Of a stretch of 45,650 bases of DNA, positions 27,392 through 34,109 are shown piece by piece. The stretch is from an uncultured Brachyspira sp. (GTDB taxonomy: Bacteria; Spirochaetota; Brachyspiria; Brachyspirales; Brachyspiraceae). Location of the stretch: contig NZ_CAKVGN010000017.1 in NCBI RefSeq assembly GCF_934747485.1, positions 1 through 45,650 on the forward strand. Reading direction: 5' to 3'. The translations under genes and the position numbers were made by a program. Position 1 is the first letter of the stretch, and each line of letters starts with the position of its first letter. Under the pieces are notes generated by a model that ran no database searches, had not been told where the DNA came from, and worked only from the letters and a program-made list of their open reading frames with translations.

Positions 27392-27469
27392 ATTTATTAG
27401 TTACAATAAACTAAATTAAAAATATTTACAGCGATTTAATTTTTATTTATATAATTTTTTTATTTTATT

Positions 27470-27775
27470 CAACTTTTTCCCGCCTTCGCGGTGCGGACTT
27501 CGTCAAAGTTGCAAAAAATGCAAAATATTTTAGTTTTATATCTAAGAAATATATAAATAATATATTGTATTTTTAACTATATCTAAATTGTACTTCATAA
27601 AAATGCAGTCCTTTTGCTTCTTTGGGCCACGTCTCCGACACTCCCTTCGGTCGCAAAAGAAGTGGGGTGCGGTGCAAAGCCCTGCAAATATTTTTATTTA
27701 AAAAATATTCTTTTGATATTAATTTATATTTTTGTTTTATTCAAGTTATTTAGATATACTTTGCGAAAGTGAAAA
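27470..27775 (+). repeat. R-H-R composite intergenic repeat element
   Basis: The gene-free stretch 27392-27883 holds one element. Left R module: CAACTTTTT (27470-27478) and AAAGTTG (27505-27511) enclosing a GC-rich loop with CGGACTTCGTC. H module at 27604-27687 (TGCAGTCCTTTTGCTTC to GAAGTGGGGTGCGG). A degenerate right R module at about 27740-27775. A 24-bp-type unit (reverse orientation, 27635-27654) sits inside the H hairpin loop. Spacers are AT-rich without coding sense. Confidence 0.7.
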
Positions 27776-27883
27776 TAAAAATTATATTAAATTATATTAA
27801 TTTTTATTTTATATACAGTATAATTCATTAAAAATATTTTTTATAAATTTGAAAATTTTTAGTATATAGATAAGATGACTATA

Positions 27884-28207
27884 TTAAAATCTCAATTTCT
27901 TTTTCTTTAAAAGAAGCCCTACTAAATATTTAAGCTCATACCTTGAATAATAATCTTTTACCATAGTAACGCCTCTCTTATTAAAAAAATTAAAATATTG
28001 ATGCGTTTCTAATATGCCTATAAGTGATTTAAAATGTTCTTTATCCAATTTAAAACTATTTGAAACTTCTTCTATTGTATATAATTTATCTTCATCTGGA
28101 AAATATTTATTTAAAAAAATATTGGCTTTCTTTATTATTATTATTTTAGAGACTATATATTTTATAAGAAGAGTAAAAGCAAATAATATTAATAAATATT
28201 GAATCAT
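27884..28207 (-). CDS. Small membrane-anchored protein, unknown function
   Basis: A 107-residue protein with one N-terminal membrane helix (IQYLLILFAFTLLIKYIVSKIIII), followed by a soluble part of about 75 residues with Lys-rich ends. I recognise no domain. The start codon overlaps the stop of cheX (ATGA at 28207-28204), so it is translated together with CheX. A link to chemotaxis is only implied by this position. Confidence 0.7.
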   Translation of the reverse strand: MIQYLLILFAFTLLIKYIVSKIIIIKKANIFLNKYFPDEDKLYTIEEVSNSFKLDKEHFKSLIGILETHQYFNFFNKRGVTMVKDYYSRYELKYLVGLLLKKKKLRF

Positions 28208-28680
28208 GATGGAGTTTGATTAAATATTATTAAATTCATAAATATTTCGCCAAGCTCTGTTTTATAACATATAGAAAGTATCTTATCATTTTCTTTTTCA
28301 AGCATAGATAATTGGTCGCTCATAAGTATAGCAGGAGGAGTCATATCCAAATCTATATGTTTAGTAGAAAGCTCATTGATAGCAGACCCAGCAACCATAT
28401 TAACAAATTCTTTTATAGTAGAAATAAATATATCATCTATAACAGTAATAGATTCCATATTAAGAGCCGAAGCCAATTTAAAAGCAGTAGCCTTACTCAT
28501 ATTAAACATAAGCCTTCCGCTCAAATCACCATTAATACCAATAAAAACTATAACTCCGCCGACATGGTTAGCATTTCTATGTATTTTTATGCTTCCCTTA
28601 CCAACATTAGAATTAAAATAACTCTTTAATATAACAACTGTACCTTTACTAAAAGCGTTTACAACGTCTAAATCAAACAT
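28204..28680 (-). CDS. cheX: CheX-like CheY-P phosphatase
   Basis: CheX dephosphorylates the response regulator CheY-P in spirochaetes and others and so resets motor signalling. The 158-residue protein shows the CheX/CheC fold pattern, including VGGVIVFIGINGDLSGRLMF for the first half and the phosphatase motif E-x-x-N at Glu91-Asn94 (KEFVNMVAGSAINELS). Length is typical for CheX. It is the first gene of a two-gene operon. No other chemotaxis gene is in the window. A CheX-domain protein of other function is the main alternative. Confidence 0.82.
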   Translation of the reverse strand: MFDLDVVNAFSKGTVVILKSYFNSNVGKGSIKIHRNANHVGGVIVFIGINGDLSGRLMFNMSKATAFKLASALNMESITVIDDIFISTIKEFVNMVAGSAINELSTKHIDLDMTPPAILMSDQLSMLEKENDKILSICYKTELGEIFMNLIIFNQTPS

Positions 28681-28820
28681 ATTTTATTTACCTACTATAA
28701 TATTTATATATAATAATATCGGAAATTAATTAATATTTTTTTATACAAATAAACTCATATATAAATAATAGTATATTAATAATATTTAATTTATCAAGTA
28801 TAGTAATATTTTTTAAATCC

Positions 28821-28849
28821 TTGACATTATATAAAAATTGTAATATTAT
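28821..28849 (+). promoter_or_regulatory. Sigma-70 promoter of the threonine aldolase gene
   Basis: TTGACA (28821-28826), 17-base spacer, TATTAT (28844-28849). The start near 28856 gives a leader of about 60 bases. Confidence 0.7.
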
Positions 28850-28854
28850 ATTTT

Positions 28855-28872
28855 TATACCAAAATAGGTATA
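28855..28872. promoter_or_regulatory. 18-bp inverted repeat at the ltaE transcription start
   Basis: TATACC-AAAATA-GGTATA is a perfect 6-bp inverted repeat with a 6-base centre, exactly at the predicted start site. It could be an operator; no regulator is evident. Confidence 0.35.
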
Positions 28873-28917
28873 TAAAATAAAAATAATATGTTTTTATTTT
28901 ATACAGGGAGCAACAAT

Positions 28918-29946
28918 ATGAGAGTTTATGATTTAAGAACAGACACTATAACAAAACCAAGCGATGAAATGCGTAAAGCGATATATAATGCAGAATGCGG
29001 TGATGATGTTTATATGGAAGACCCTACTGTAAATAAACTTCAGGATATGGCAGCAGAAATCACAGGAAAAGAAAAAGCAATATTTCTTTCAAGCGGTACT
29101 ATGGGTAATTTAATACCTTTATTAATATTATCTTCAAAAACAAGACAAATACTCTTGGAAGAAGAATCACATATTATACATTATGAGCTTGGAGGAGTAG
29201 CTGCATTAGCAGGTGTTTTGCCTTTACCAGTAAAAGCTAAAAGAGGAATATTGACAAAATCTATAATAGAAGATTATTTTTCTCCTCAGCCTTATTATAT
29301 GTCTAATGTAAATATAGTAGAAGTTGAAAATAGCCATAATAGGCATGGCGGAAGCGTATACCCAATAGAAGTTTTAAAAGAATTATATAGTTTTACAAAA
29401 TCAAAGAATGTGCATATGCATATGGACGGAGCGAGAGTATTTAATGCTTCAATTGCATCAAAAGCCTCTGTAAAAGAAATAGCCTCTAATACAGACTCTA
29501 TTACATTTTGTTTATCAAAAGGCTTAGGAGCCCCTATGGGAGCTATGTTATGCGGAAAAAAAGAGTTTATAGACGAAGCTTTTAAAATTAGAAAGTTAAT
29601 AGGAGGCGGATTAAGACAGATTGGTTTGATGGCTGCTGCTGGAATATATGCTTTAGAAAATAATATTGATTCATTAGAAGAAGACCATATAAAAGCAAAA
29701 AAAATAGCCGCTGCTGTAATTGAATCAAAATTGGGAGAGTTGAGTTTAGATGAAGTTGAAACTAATATTGTAATAGCAAAAACACAAAAGAAATCAATAG
29801 AATTAGTAAATAAACTTTTAGAAAAGGGAGTAAAAGCAAGTTCTTTTGGCGATTATAAATTAAGATTTGTAACTCATAGAGATATTAGCATGAAAGAAGT
29901 TGAAGAAGCTTGTGATATAATAAAAAGTTTTAAAAATAATATTTAA
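28918..29946 (+). CDS. ltaE: Low-specificity L-threonine aldolase
   Basis: PLP enzyme that splits L-threonine or allo-threonine to glycine and acetaldehyde. A 342-residue protein with family features DLRTDTITKPSDEMRKA, DDVYMEDPTVNKL, FLSSGTMGN, HIIHYELGG, VEVENSHNRHGG, HMDGAR, and the PLP lysine Lys201 in FCLSKGLGAPMG. I chose ATG 28918, with GGGAG seven bases upstream; an earlier ATG at 28888 lacks such a site and adds ten unrelated residues. Monocistronic with its own promoter. Confidence 0.94.
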   Translation: MRVYDLRTDTITKPSDEMRKAIYNAECGDDVYMEDPTVNKLQDMAAEITGKEKAIFLSSGTMGNLIPLLILSSKTRQILLEEESHIIHYELGGVAALAGVLPLPVKAKRGILTKSIIEDYFSPQPYYMSNVNIVEVENSHNRHGGSVYPIEVLKELYSFTKSKNVHMHMDGARVFNASIASKASVKEIASNTDSITFCLSKGLGAPMGAMLCGKKEFIDEAFKIRKLIGGGLRQIGLMAAAGIYALENNIDSLEEDHIKAKKIAAAVIESKLGELSLDEVETNIVIAKTQKKSIELVNKLLEKGVKASSFGDYKLRFVTHRDISMKEVEEACDIIKSFKNNI

Positions 29947-30012
29947 AAACAATATAATCACAAAAACTTAAAAAAAATATTACCAAAACTATTAAAAATA
30001 ATTATAAATCTA

Positions 30013-30040
30013 TTGACTTTTTAATTATTTTGAATATAAT
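30013..30040 (+). promoter_or_regulatory. Sigma-70 promoter of the aroF leader
   Basis: TTGACT (30013-30018), 16-base spacer, TATAAT (30035-30040). Transcription should begin at about 30047, which leaves a leader of about 217 bases before aroF. Confidence 0.8.
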
Positions 30041-30048
30041 ATATTACT

Positions 30049-30126
30049 ATGAAAGGTAATATTATTTCAAATACAAACAATTTTTTAGCTTATTACTTTA
30101 AGTCTTTTTATTATTTTGGCGTTTAA
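30049..30126 (+). CDS. Candidate aroF leader peptide (Phe/Tyr attenuator)
   Basis: A 25-codon open frame starting ATG 30049, ending TAA 30124-30126. Its second half reads NNFLAYYFKSFYYFGV: eight of the last fourteen residues are Phe (4) or Tyr (4). It lies directly behind a good promoter and 138 bases upstream of DAHP synthase, the first step of aromatic amino-acid synthesis. Its stop codon forms the loop of a terminator hairpin. This matches the logic of amino-acid leader peptides such as those of phe and trp operons. The predicted transcription start is one or two bases before the ATG and no Shine-Dalgarno is visible, so translation would have to be leaderless or start from an upstream mRNA end; this is the weak point. 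Confidence 0.7.
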   Translation: MKGNIISNTNNFLAYYFKSFYYFGV

Positions 30127-30146
30127 AACGCCAGAGTATCTTTTTT
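30112..30146 (+). terminator. Attenuator terminator in the aroF leader
   Basis: Stem of 12 pairs (30112-30123 with 30127-30138; core TGGCGTT/AACGCCA, two G-U pairs), 3-base loop TAA which is the leader stop codon, then TC and six Ts (30141-30146). The last three sense codons and a Tyr and a Phe codon lie in the 5' arm, so a ribosome stalled there would block the hairpin. Between this terminator and the Shine-Dalgarno at 30249 is a second weaker hairpin (AAGCATT 30191-30197 with AATGCTT 30213-30219). Confidence 0.75.
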
Positions 30147-30263
30147 AAAACAACCACACATATATACATTTTAATTTAATCAAACAATAAAAGCATTATT
30201 ATAAAACAACGCAATGCTTAATTATTATAAAAAATAAATATATTTTTTAAGGAGAAAACAATC

Positions 30264-31307
30264 ATGATTATAGTAATGAAGGCAAATGCCAAAGAAGAAC
30301 AAGTTAATAATATAACAGATAGATTAACTAATTTAGGACTCGGTACAAACAAAATCGTAGGTGTAGACTGTACAGTTATAGGTATTGTAGGAGATACTTC
30401 AAAAGTAGATAAAGAATTAATAGCAACATTACCGGGCGTAGATAAGGTATTAAAAGTACAAGAACCATTCAAAAGAGCAAATAGAGCATTCAAAAAAGAA
30501 GATACTATAGTAGATGTAAGCGGGGTAAAAATAGGCGGAGAAAAGCCTGTAATTATAGCAGGACCTTGTTCTGTTGAAAGCGAAGAGCAGGTAATAAATA
30601 TAGCAAAAAGCGTAAAAGCTTCAGGGGCTTCAATACTTAGAGGAGGAGCTTTCAAGCCAAGAACTTCACCTTATGCTTTTCAGGGTTTAGCACTTGACGG
30701 ACTTAAAATATTAAAATTAGCAAAAGAAGAGGTTGGTATACCTATAGTAAGTGAAATTGTATCTATAAGACATTTAGAAGATTTTGAAAACACTGTTGAT
30801 ATGATTCAAATTGGTGCGAGAAACATGCAGAACTTTGAGCTTTTAAAAGAAGTAGGTAAATTAAAAAAGCCAATACTTTTAAAAAGAGGTTTAGCTAACA
30901 CTATGGAAGAGTGGCTTATGAGTGCTGAATATATATTAGATAAAGGCAATCCTAATGTAGTGTTGTGTGAGAGAGGCATAAGAACATTTGAAACATACAC
31001 AAGAAACACTTTCGATGTATCAGCTATACCGGTAATAAAAAGAATGAGTCACTTACCGGTTATAGGAGACCCTTCACATGCAAGCGGAAAAGCTTGGATG
31101 GCATTACCTCTTACTTTAGCAGCAATTTCTGCAGGTGCTGACGGCATGATTATAGAAGTACATAATGACCCAGAACATGCTTTATGCGATGGAGCTCAAT
31201 CTATAAGACCAGAAACATTTGCTGATGTGATGGAATCTGTTAATATGATTAGCGAAACAGTATCCAAAATAAAATCAAAACACAACGGAAGAGTTTATAC
31301 AAAGTAA
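30264..31307 (+). CDS. aroF: DAHP synthase (3-deoxy-7-phosphoheptulonate synthase), type I-beta with ACT-like regulatory domain
   Basis: Condenses phosphoenolpyruvate and erythrose 4-phosphate, the first step of the shikimate pathway. The 347-residue enzyme has an N-terminal ferredoxin-like/ACT-like domain (about 1-72: MIIVMKANAKEEQVNNI, TVIGIVGD) like the Tyr/Phe-inhibited Thermotoga enzyme. A KDSA-like TIM barrel follows: VIIAGPCSVES, RGGAFKPRTSPYAFQG, VSEIVS, IQIGARNMQNF, LLKRG, CERGIRTFE, DPSHASG, and EVHNDPEHALCDGAQS. Feedback control is therefore expected at the protein, in addition to the leader attenuator upstream. AAGGAG lies nine bases before the ATG. Confidence 0.95.
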   Translation: MIIVMKANAKEEQVNNITDRLTNLGLGTNKIVGVDCTVIGIVGDTSKVDKELIATLPGVDKVLKVQEPFKRANRAFKKEDTIVDVSGVKIGGEKPVIIAGPCSVESEEQVINIAKSVKASGASILRGGAFKPRTSPYAFQGLALDGLKILKLAKEEVGIPIVSEIVSIRHLEDFENTVDMIQIGARNMQNFELLKEVGKLKKPILLKRGLANTMEEWLMSAEYILDKGNPNVVLCERGIRTFETYTRNTFDVSAIPVIKRMSHLPVIGDPSHASGKAWMALPLTLAAISAGADGMIIEVHNDPEHALCDGAQSIRPETFADVMESVNMISETVSKIKSKHNGRVYTK

Positions 31308-31382
31308 AATATTTTGATTTATAATAGGAAAAAACTGCACAAATATTTAAAACTAAAAAATACAAATTGAGAATAAAATTAT

Positions 31383-31433
31383 AACCTTACATTATAATTT
31401 TTATATATTAATTATACTGTAAGGTTTTTATTA
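31383..31433. terminator. Bidirectional terminator between aroF and the convergent gene
   Basis: AACCTTACA (31383-31391) pairs with TGTAAGGTT (31418-31426), with further AT pairing inside. A T run follows on the plus strand; on the minus strand the stem is followed by ATAATTTT. It lies between convergent genes. Confidence 0.75.
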
Positions 31434-31435
31434 TT

Positions 31436-32491
31436 TTATTGTAAATAATATTCAAAAATTTCTAAAGGTATAAATCCAATTAATTCAGTATCTTTATATT
31501 TATTTACATTATTTTCCATATCTTCTTTATTGTAGAAATTTTTTAAATATATATATGTTTTAGTAGATTTGGATTTGCTCATAACGCTTTTTAAATAATC
31601 ATTAGTTACTGTATTATAATCTTTTTTTATTATTTGTTTGGATTTTAAATCAAGATAATTTGTTATTTTATACTCATCTTCATTTAAATAATAAGTGTCC
31701 GTATTAGTATACCAGCCTTTTGGTACTAATAAATTAAGAAATGAATCTTTGCTGTCTATATACTGAGCTATAGTGCTAGTATAATAAAATTGAGGATTAT
31801 ATATTAATTGAATATTACCATCATTATTGTAATTTTTTAATTTTTTTTCATCTACATTTACATCATTTATATCATAATAATATTCATTTTGAAAACATAA
31901 TATACTAGTTATTTTTTTATACACATCATTATTATTTTCTGTATATTTTAATAAGTATATTCCTGCAGAATTTTTATTAATTATTTCATCTTGTGTTAAA
32001 CTATACTTATACGCCTTATTTATATAATTTGTATTATAAGTATCGCTTCTATAGAAATATATTTTTTGTTTTAAACTATCCATAATACTAAAATCATCTT
32101 CATAGTAATTTCCATCTTCATATATTATTCTATCATATAAACTTTCACCAAATCTATTTTTTGTAACTTTATACATTGAATTTTCTGACATATTTTTATC
32201 TGTAAAATTTTCATACATATTATTATTAAAATCATAGTAATAATACTTATATTCATCATTGATATATTTATAAAATAATTTCTTTTCTTTTTTCTTAAAA
32301 TCATATATATATTTGTAAGTATTATTATTTGAATATTCATTTATAAATATGCAGTCTTTAGGTATTATTTCTGTTTTTAGTGTGCTATGATATAATTTAT
32401 TAGTATAATAGAAATAATAAAGTTCTATTATATTTTCAGCAAAAATGTTTGAAGATATTATGAACATAAAAAAAATTATTAGTTTCTTCAT
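31436..32491 (-). CDS. Secreted protein of unknown function, Tyr/Asn-rich
   Basis: A 351-residue protein with a clear signal peptide (KKLIIFFMFIISSNIFA, cleavage before ENII). The mature part is strikingly rich in Tyr, Asn, Asp and Lys, with repeated YKYIYDF / YKYYYYDFNNNM patterns suggesting a beta-rich surface or periplasmic protein. I do not recognise a family, and there is no lipobox cysteine at the cleavage site. Ends at the bidirectional terminator shared with aroF. Confidence 0.65.
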   Translation of the reverse strand: MKKLIIFFMFIISSNIFAENIIELYYFYYTNKLYHSTLKTEIIPKDCIFINEYSNNNTYKYIYDFKKKEKKLFYKYINDEYKYYYYDFNNNMYENFTDKNMSENSMYKVTKNRFGESLYDRIIYEDGNYYEDDFSIMDSLKQKIYFYRSDTYNTNYINKAYKYSLTQDEIINKNSAGIYLLKYTENNNDVYKKITSILCFQNEYYYDINDVNVDEKKLKNYNNDGNIQLIYNPQFYYTSTIAQYIDSKDSFLNLLVPKGWYTNTDTYYLNEDEYKITNYLDLKSKQIIKKDYNTVTNDYLKSVMSKSKSTKTYIYLKNFYNKEDMENNVNKYKDTELIGFIPLEIFEYYLQ

Positions 32492-32525
32492 AAAAATTAT
32501 TCCTTAATAATTTAATATTTTTTGA

Positions 32526-32557
32526 ATTAGAGCCGTATAAAAATATACAGCCCTAAT
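32526..32557. other. 14-pair hairpin between two minus-strand genes
   Basis: ATTAGAGCCGTATA pairs with TATACAGCCCTAAT around a 4-base loop AAAA (two G-U-type positions). The minus-strand sequence beyond it is A-rich, not T-rich, so it is not a standard terminator for the zinc-ribbon gene; it may be a processing or leader structure for the next gene. Confidence 0.5.
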
Positions 32558-32572
32558 TTAATATAATTAATC

Positions 32573-32956
32573 CTAATTCCAATGCAAACTTCCCCCGCAT
32601 CTGTCGCATTTAGATGAATGAGTTCTTGGATAAATACTTCCGCATTTTGAACATACTAATTTTTTATCTTCAGTCAGAAGTCCATATCTTCTATATGCTT
32701 CTGTAAATATGCTCATTATATATCTAGTAATTCTGCTTGATTTGTAGAGCATAGCAAATAATTTACTATCCTCAGATGATGTAATGGATAATATTGATAT
32801 TATTATAAATAAAACAGCTATTATAATAATAATTGGTATTGATACTGCATCTTTATTTATTTTCCCCATAATTATTGTAGAGCCTATACAGAATATTATA
32901 AATAATACTATATACATACTCCAAAATATTTTAATTCTCTCTATAAATTTTTTCAT
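32573..32956 (-). CDS. Membrane protein with C-terminal zinc ribbon
   Basis: A 127-residue protein. Two membrane helices come first (about residues 13-32, MYIVLFIIFCIGSTIIMG; and 39-60, IPIIIIIAVLFIIISILSI), then a short cytoplasmic stretch, and a four-cysteine zinc ribbon at the C terminus (CSKCG near residue 102 and CDRCGG near 118). Unknown role. It lies next to another small membrane protein with a zinc ribbon at the opposite end. Confidence 0.7.
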   Translation of the reverse strand: MKKFIERIKIFWSMYIVLFIIFCIGSTIIMGKINKDAVSIPIIIIIAVLFIIISILSITSSEDSKLFAMLYKSSRITRYIMSIFTEAYRRYGLLTEDKKLVCSKCGSIYPRTHSSKCDRCGGSLHWN

Positions 32957-33019
32957 TTGTTTCTCCTTTTTTATTAAGCATTTAAGATGGAATAATTATT
33001 CATTTTTTCTATTTTATTG

Positions 33020-33364
33020 TTATGATATTATTTTTCTTCCCTGATAGTCTTTAAAATTTTTGCTTAAAATCATAATAATATCTATTATCCACCATATTAA
33101 AAATCCGCCTGCAGTTAATATAAATAGTATTGCTGTTATTGGTTTTCCTGCATAAAATCTATGTGCTGCAAATTCAGGTAAAAATATACATAAAAGTAAA
33201 AGTGTACTCCATTTTTTAGCAGGGTATATCATTTGTCTTGCTCCACAATGAGAACATATTTCATCATCTTTATTAATGATTTTACCGCAAAAACTGCAGA
33301 ATTTTTCATCTGCATTTCTAGATATAATTGTTTGATTTTGTTGATTATTATTTTCTTCTAACAT
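33020..33364 (-). CDS. TM2-domain protein with N-terminal zinc ribbon
   Basis: A 114-residue protein. A four-cysteine zinc ribbon (FCSFCG at about 22-27, CSHCG at about 37-41) is followed by a TM2 domain: WSTLLLLCIFLPEFAAHRFYAGK, where the usual G(x)HRFY motif has Ala, then AILFILTAGGFLIWWIIDIIMI. TM2 proteins are two-helix membrane proteins of unknown function, common in bacteria. Separated by 63 bases from the zinc-ribbon gene and in the same direction, so possibly one transcript. Confidence 0.82.
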   Translation of the reverse strand: MLEENNNQQNQTIISRNADEKFCSFCGKIINKDDEICSHCGARQMIYPAKKWSTLLLLCIFLPEFAAHRFYAGKPITAILFILTAGGFLIWWIIDIIMILSKNFKDYQGRKIIS

Positions 33365-33563
33365 TTTAGACTCCTTAAATTTGTTTGATTTATATAAAAT
33401 AAATTTATATACATAATTAATAAATTGAATATGTTATAAGATTTTATATGTTTAGGAGTAAACATAATATTTTTTAAAAATAAAATTTCAGCTATTTTAT
33501 ATACAATATTTTTTATCTTGTTGAATATGATATGAAATAAATTTTTAGATAAATATGATATTA

Positions 33564-33590
33564 GTGCGGTGCGGTGCGGTGCGGTGCGGT
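33564..33590. repeat. Pentanucleotide repeat (GTGCG)5
   Basis: Five perfect copies of GTGCG plus GT, a purely GC-rich tract inside an AT-rich spacer (33365-34048) without genes. Such tracts are prone to slippage. Confidence 0.9.
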
Positions 33591-33712
33591 TATTTTTATA
33601 ATTATTTGAATTGATTTACACATACCATTTATTATATGAAAATAATTTAATAAGTCAAGTTTTATTTATAGAGTTGTTTCAAAAGTTTTTTAAATATTTA
33701 ATATAATTCTAT

Positions 33713-33981
33713 ATTTGCACTTTTTGGTTCCTTAGATTTACATGCTCATAATAATATAAAATGTAAGATAACGCGTATATTTTGAATAAAAATGCAGTTG
33801 TTTTGCTTCTTTTATACCAATAAAAGAAGTGGGGGTGTGGGGCAAAGCCACCACAAATAAAAAAACTTTAAATTTTTTTGACAAAATATAGTTATTTAAA
33901 TATATACTAAAATAATTGTATCTTAATCAAATTTTTTTATTGTTCTTTTTCCCGCCGCAAAAAGAACCAAAAAGTGCAAAT
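33713..33981. repeat. R-H-R composite repeat bounded by 18-bp inverted repeats
   Basis: Perfect 18-bp inverted repeats (ATTTGCACTTTTTGGTTC at 33713-33730, its complement at 33964-33981) enclose 233 bases. Inside are an H module at 33793-33857 (hairpin CTTCTTTTAT-ACCA-ATAAAAGAAG at 33806-33829) and an R hairpin GTTCTTTTT-(8)-AAAAAGAAC at 33942-33967. No open frame of note. No target-site duplication was recognised. Confidence 0.75.
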
Positions 33982-34048
33982 GTTATAACTTTTATAAATA
34001 TAAAATAATATAGCCATATTTTAACAAAACTAATTTAATTTTTTACAA

Positions 34049-34082
34049 TAAAAAAAGCGATAATACAATTCGTACTATCGCT
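34049..34082 (-). terminator. Terminator of the rpoBC operon
   Basis: On the minus strand AGCGATAGTAC (34082-34072), loop GAATT, GTATTATCGCT (34066-34056, one G-U), then a run of Ts (34055-34049). It ends the transcript 28 bases after rpoC. Confidence 0.92.
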
Positions 34083-34109
34083 TATTATATCATCAATTTT
34101 GCTTTACAA

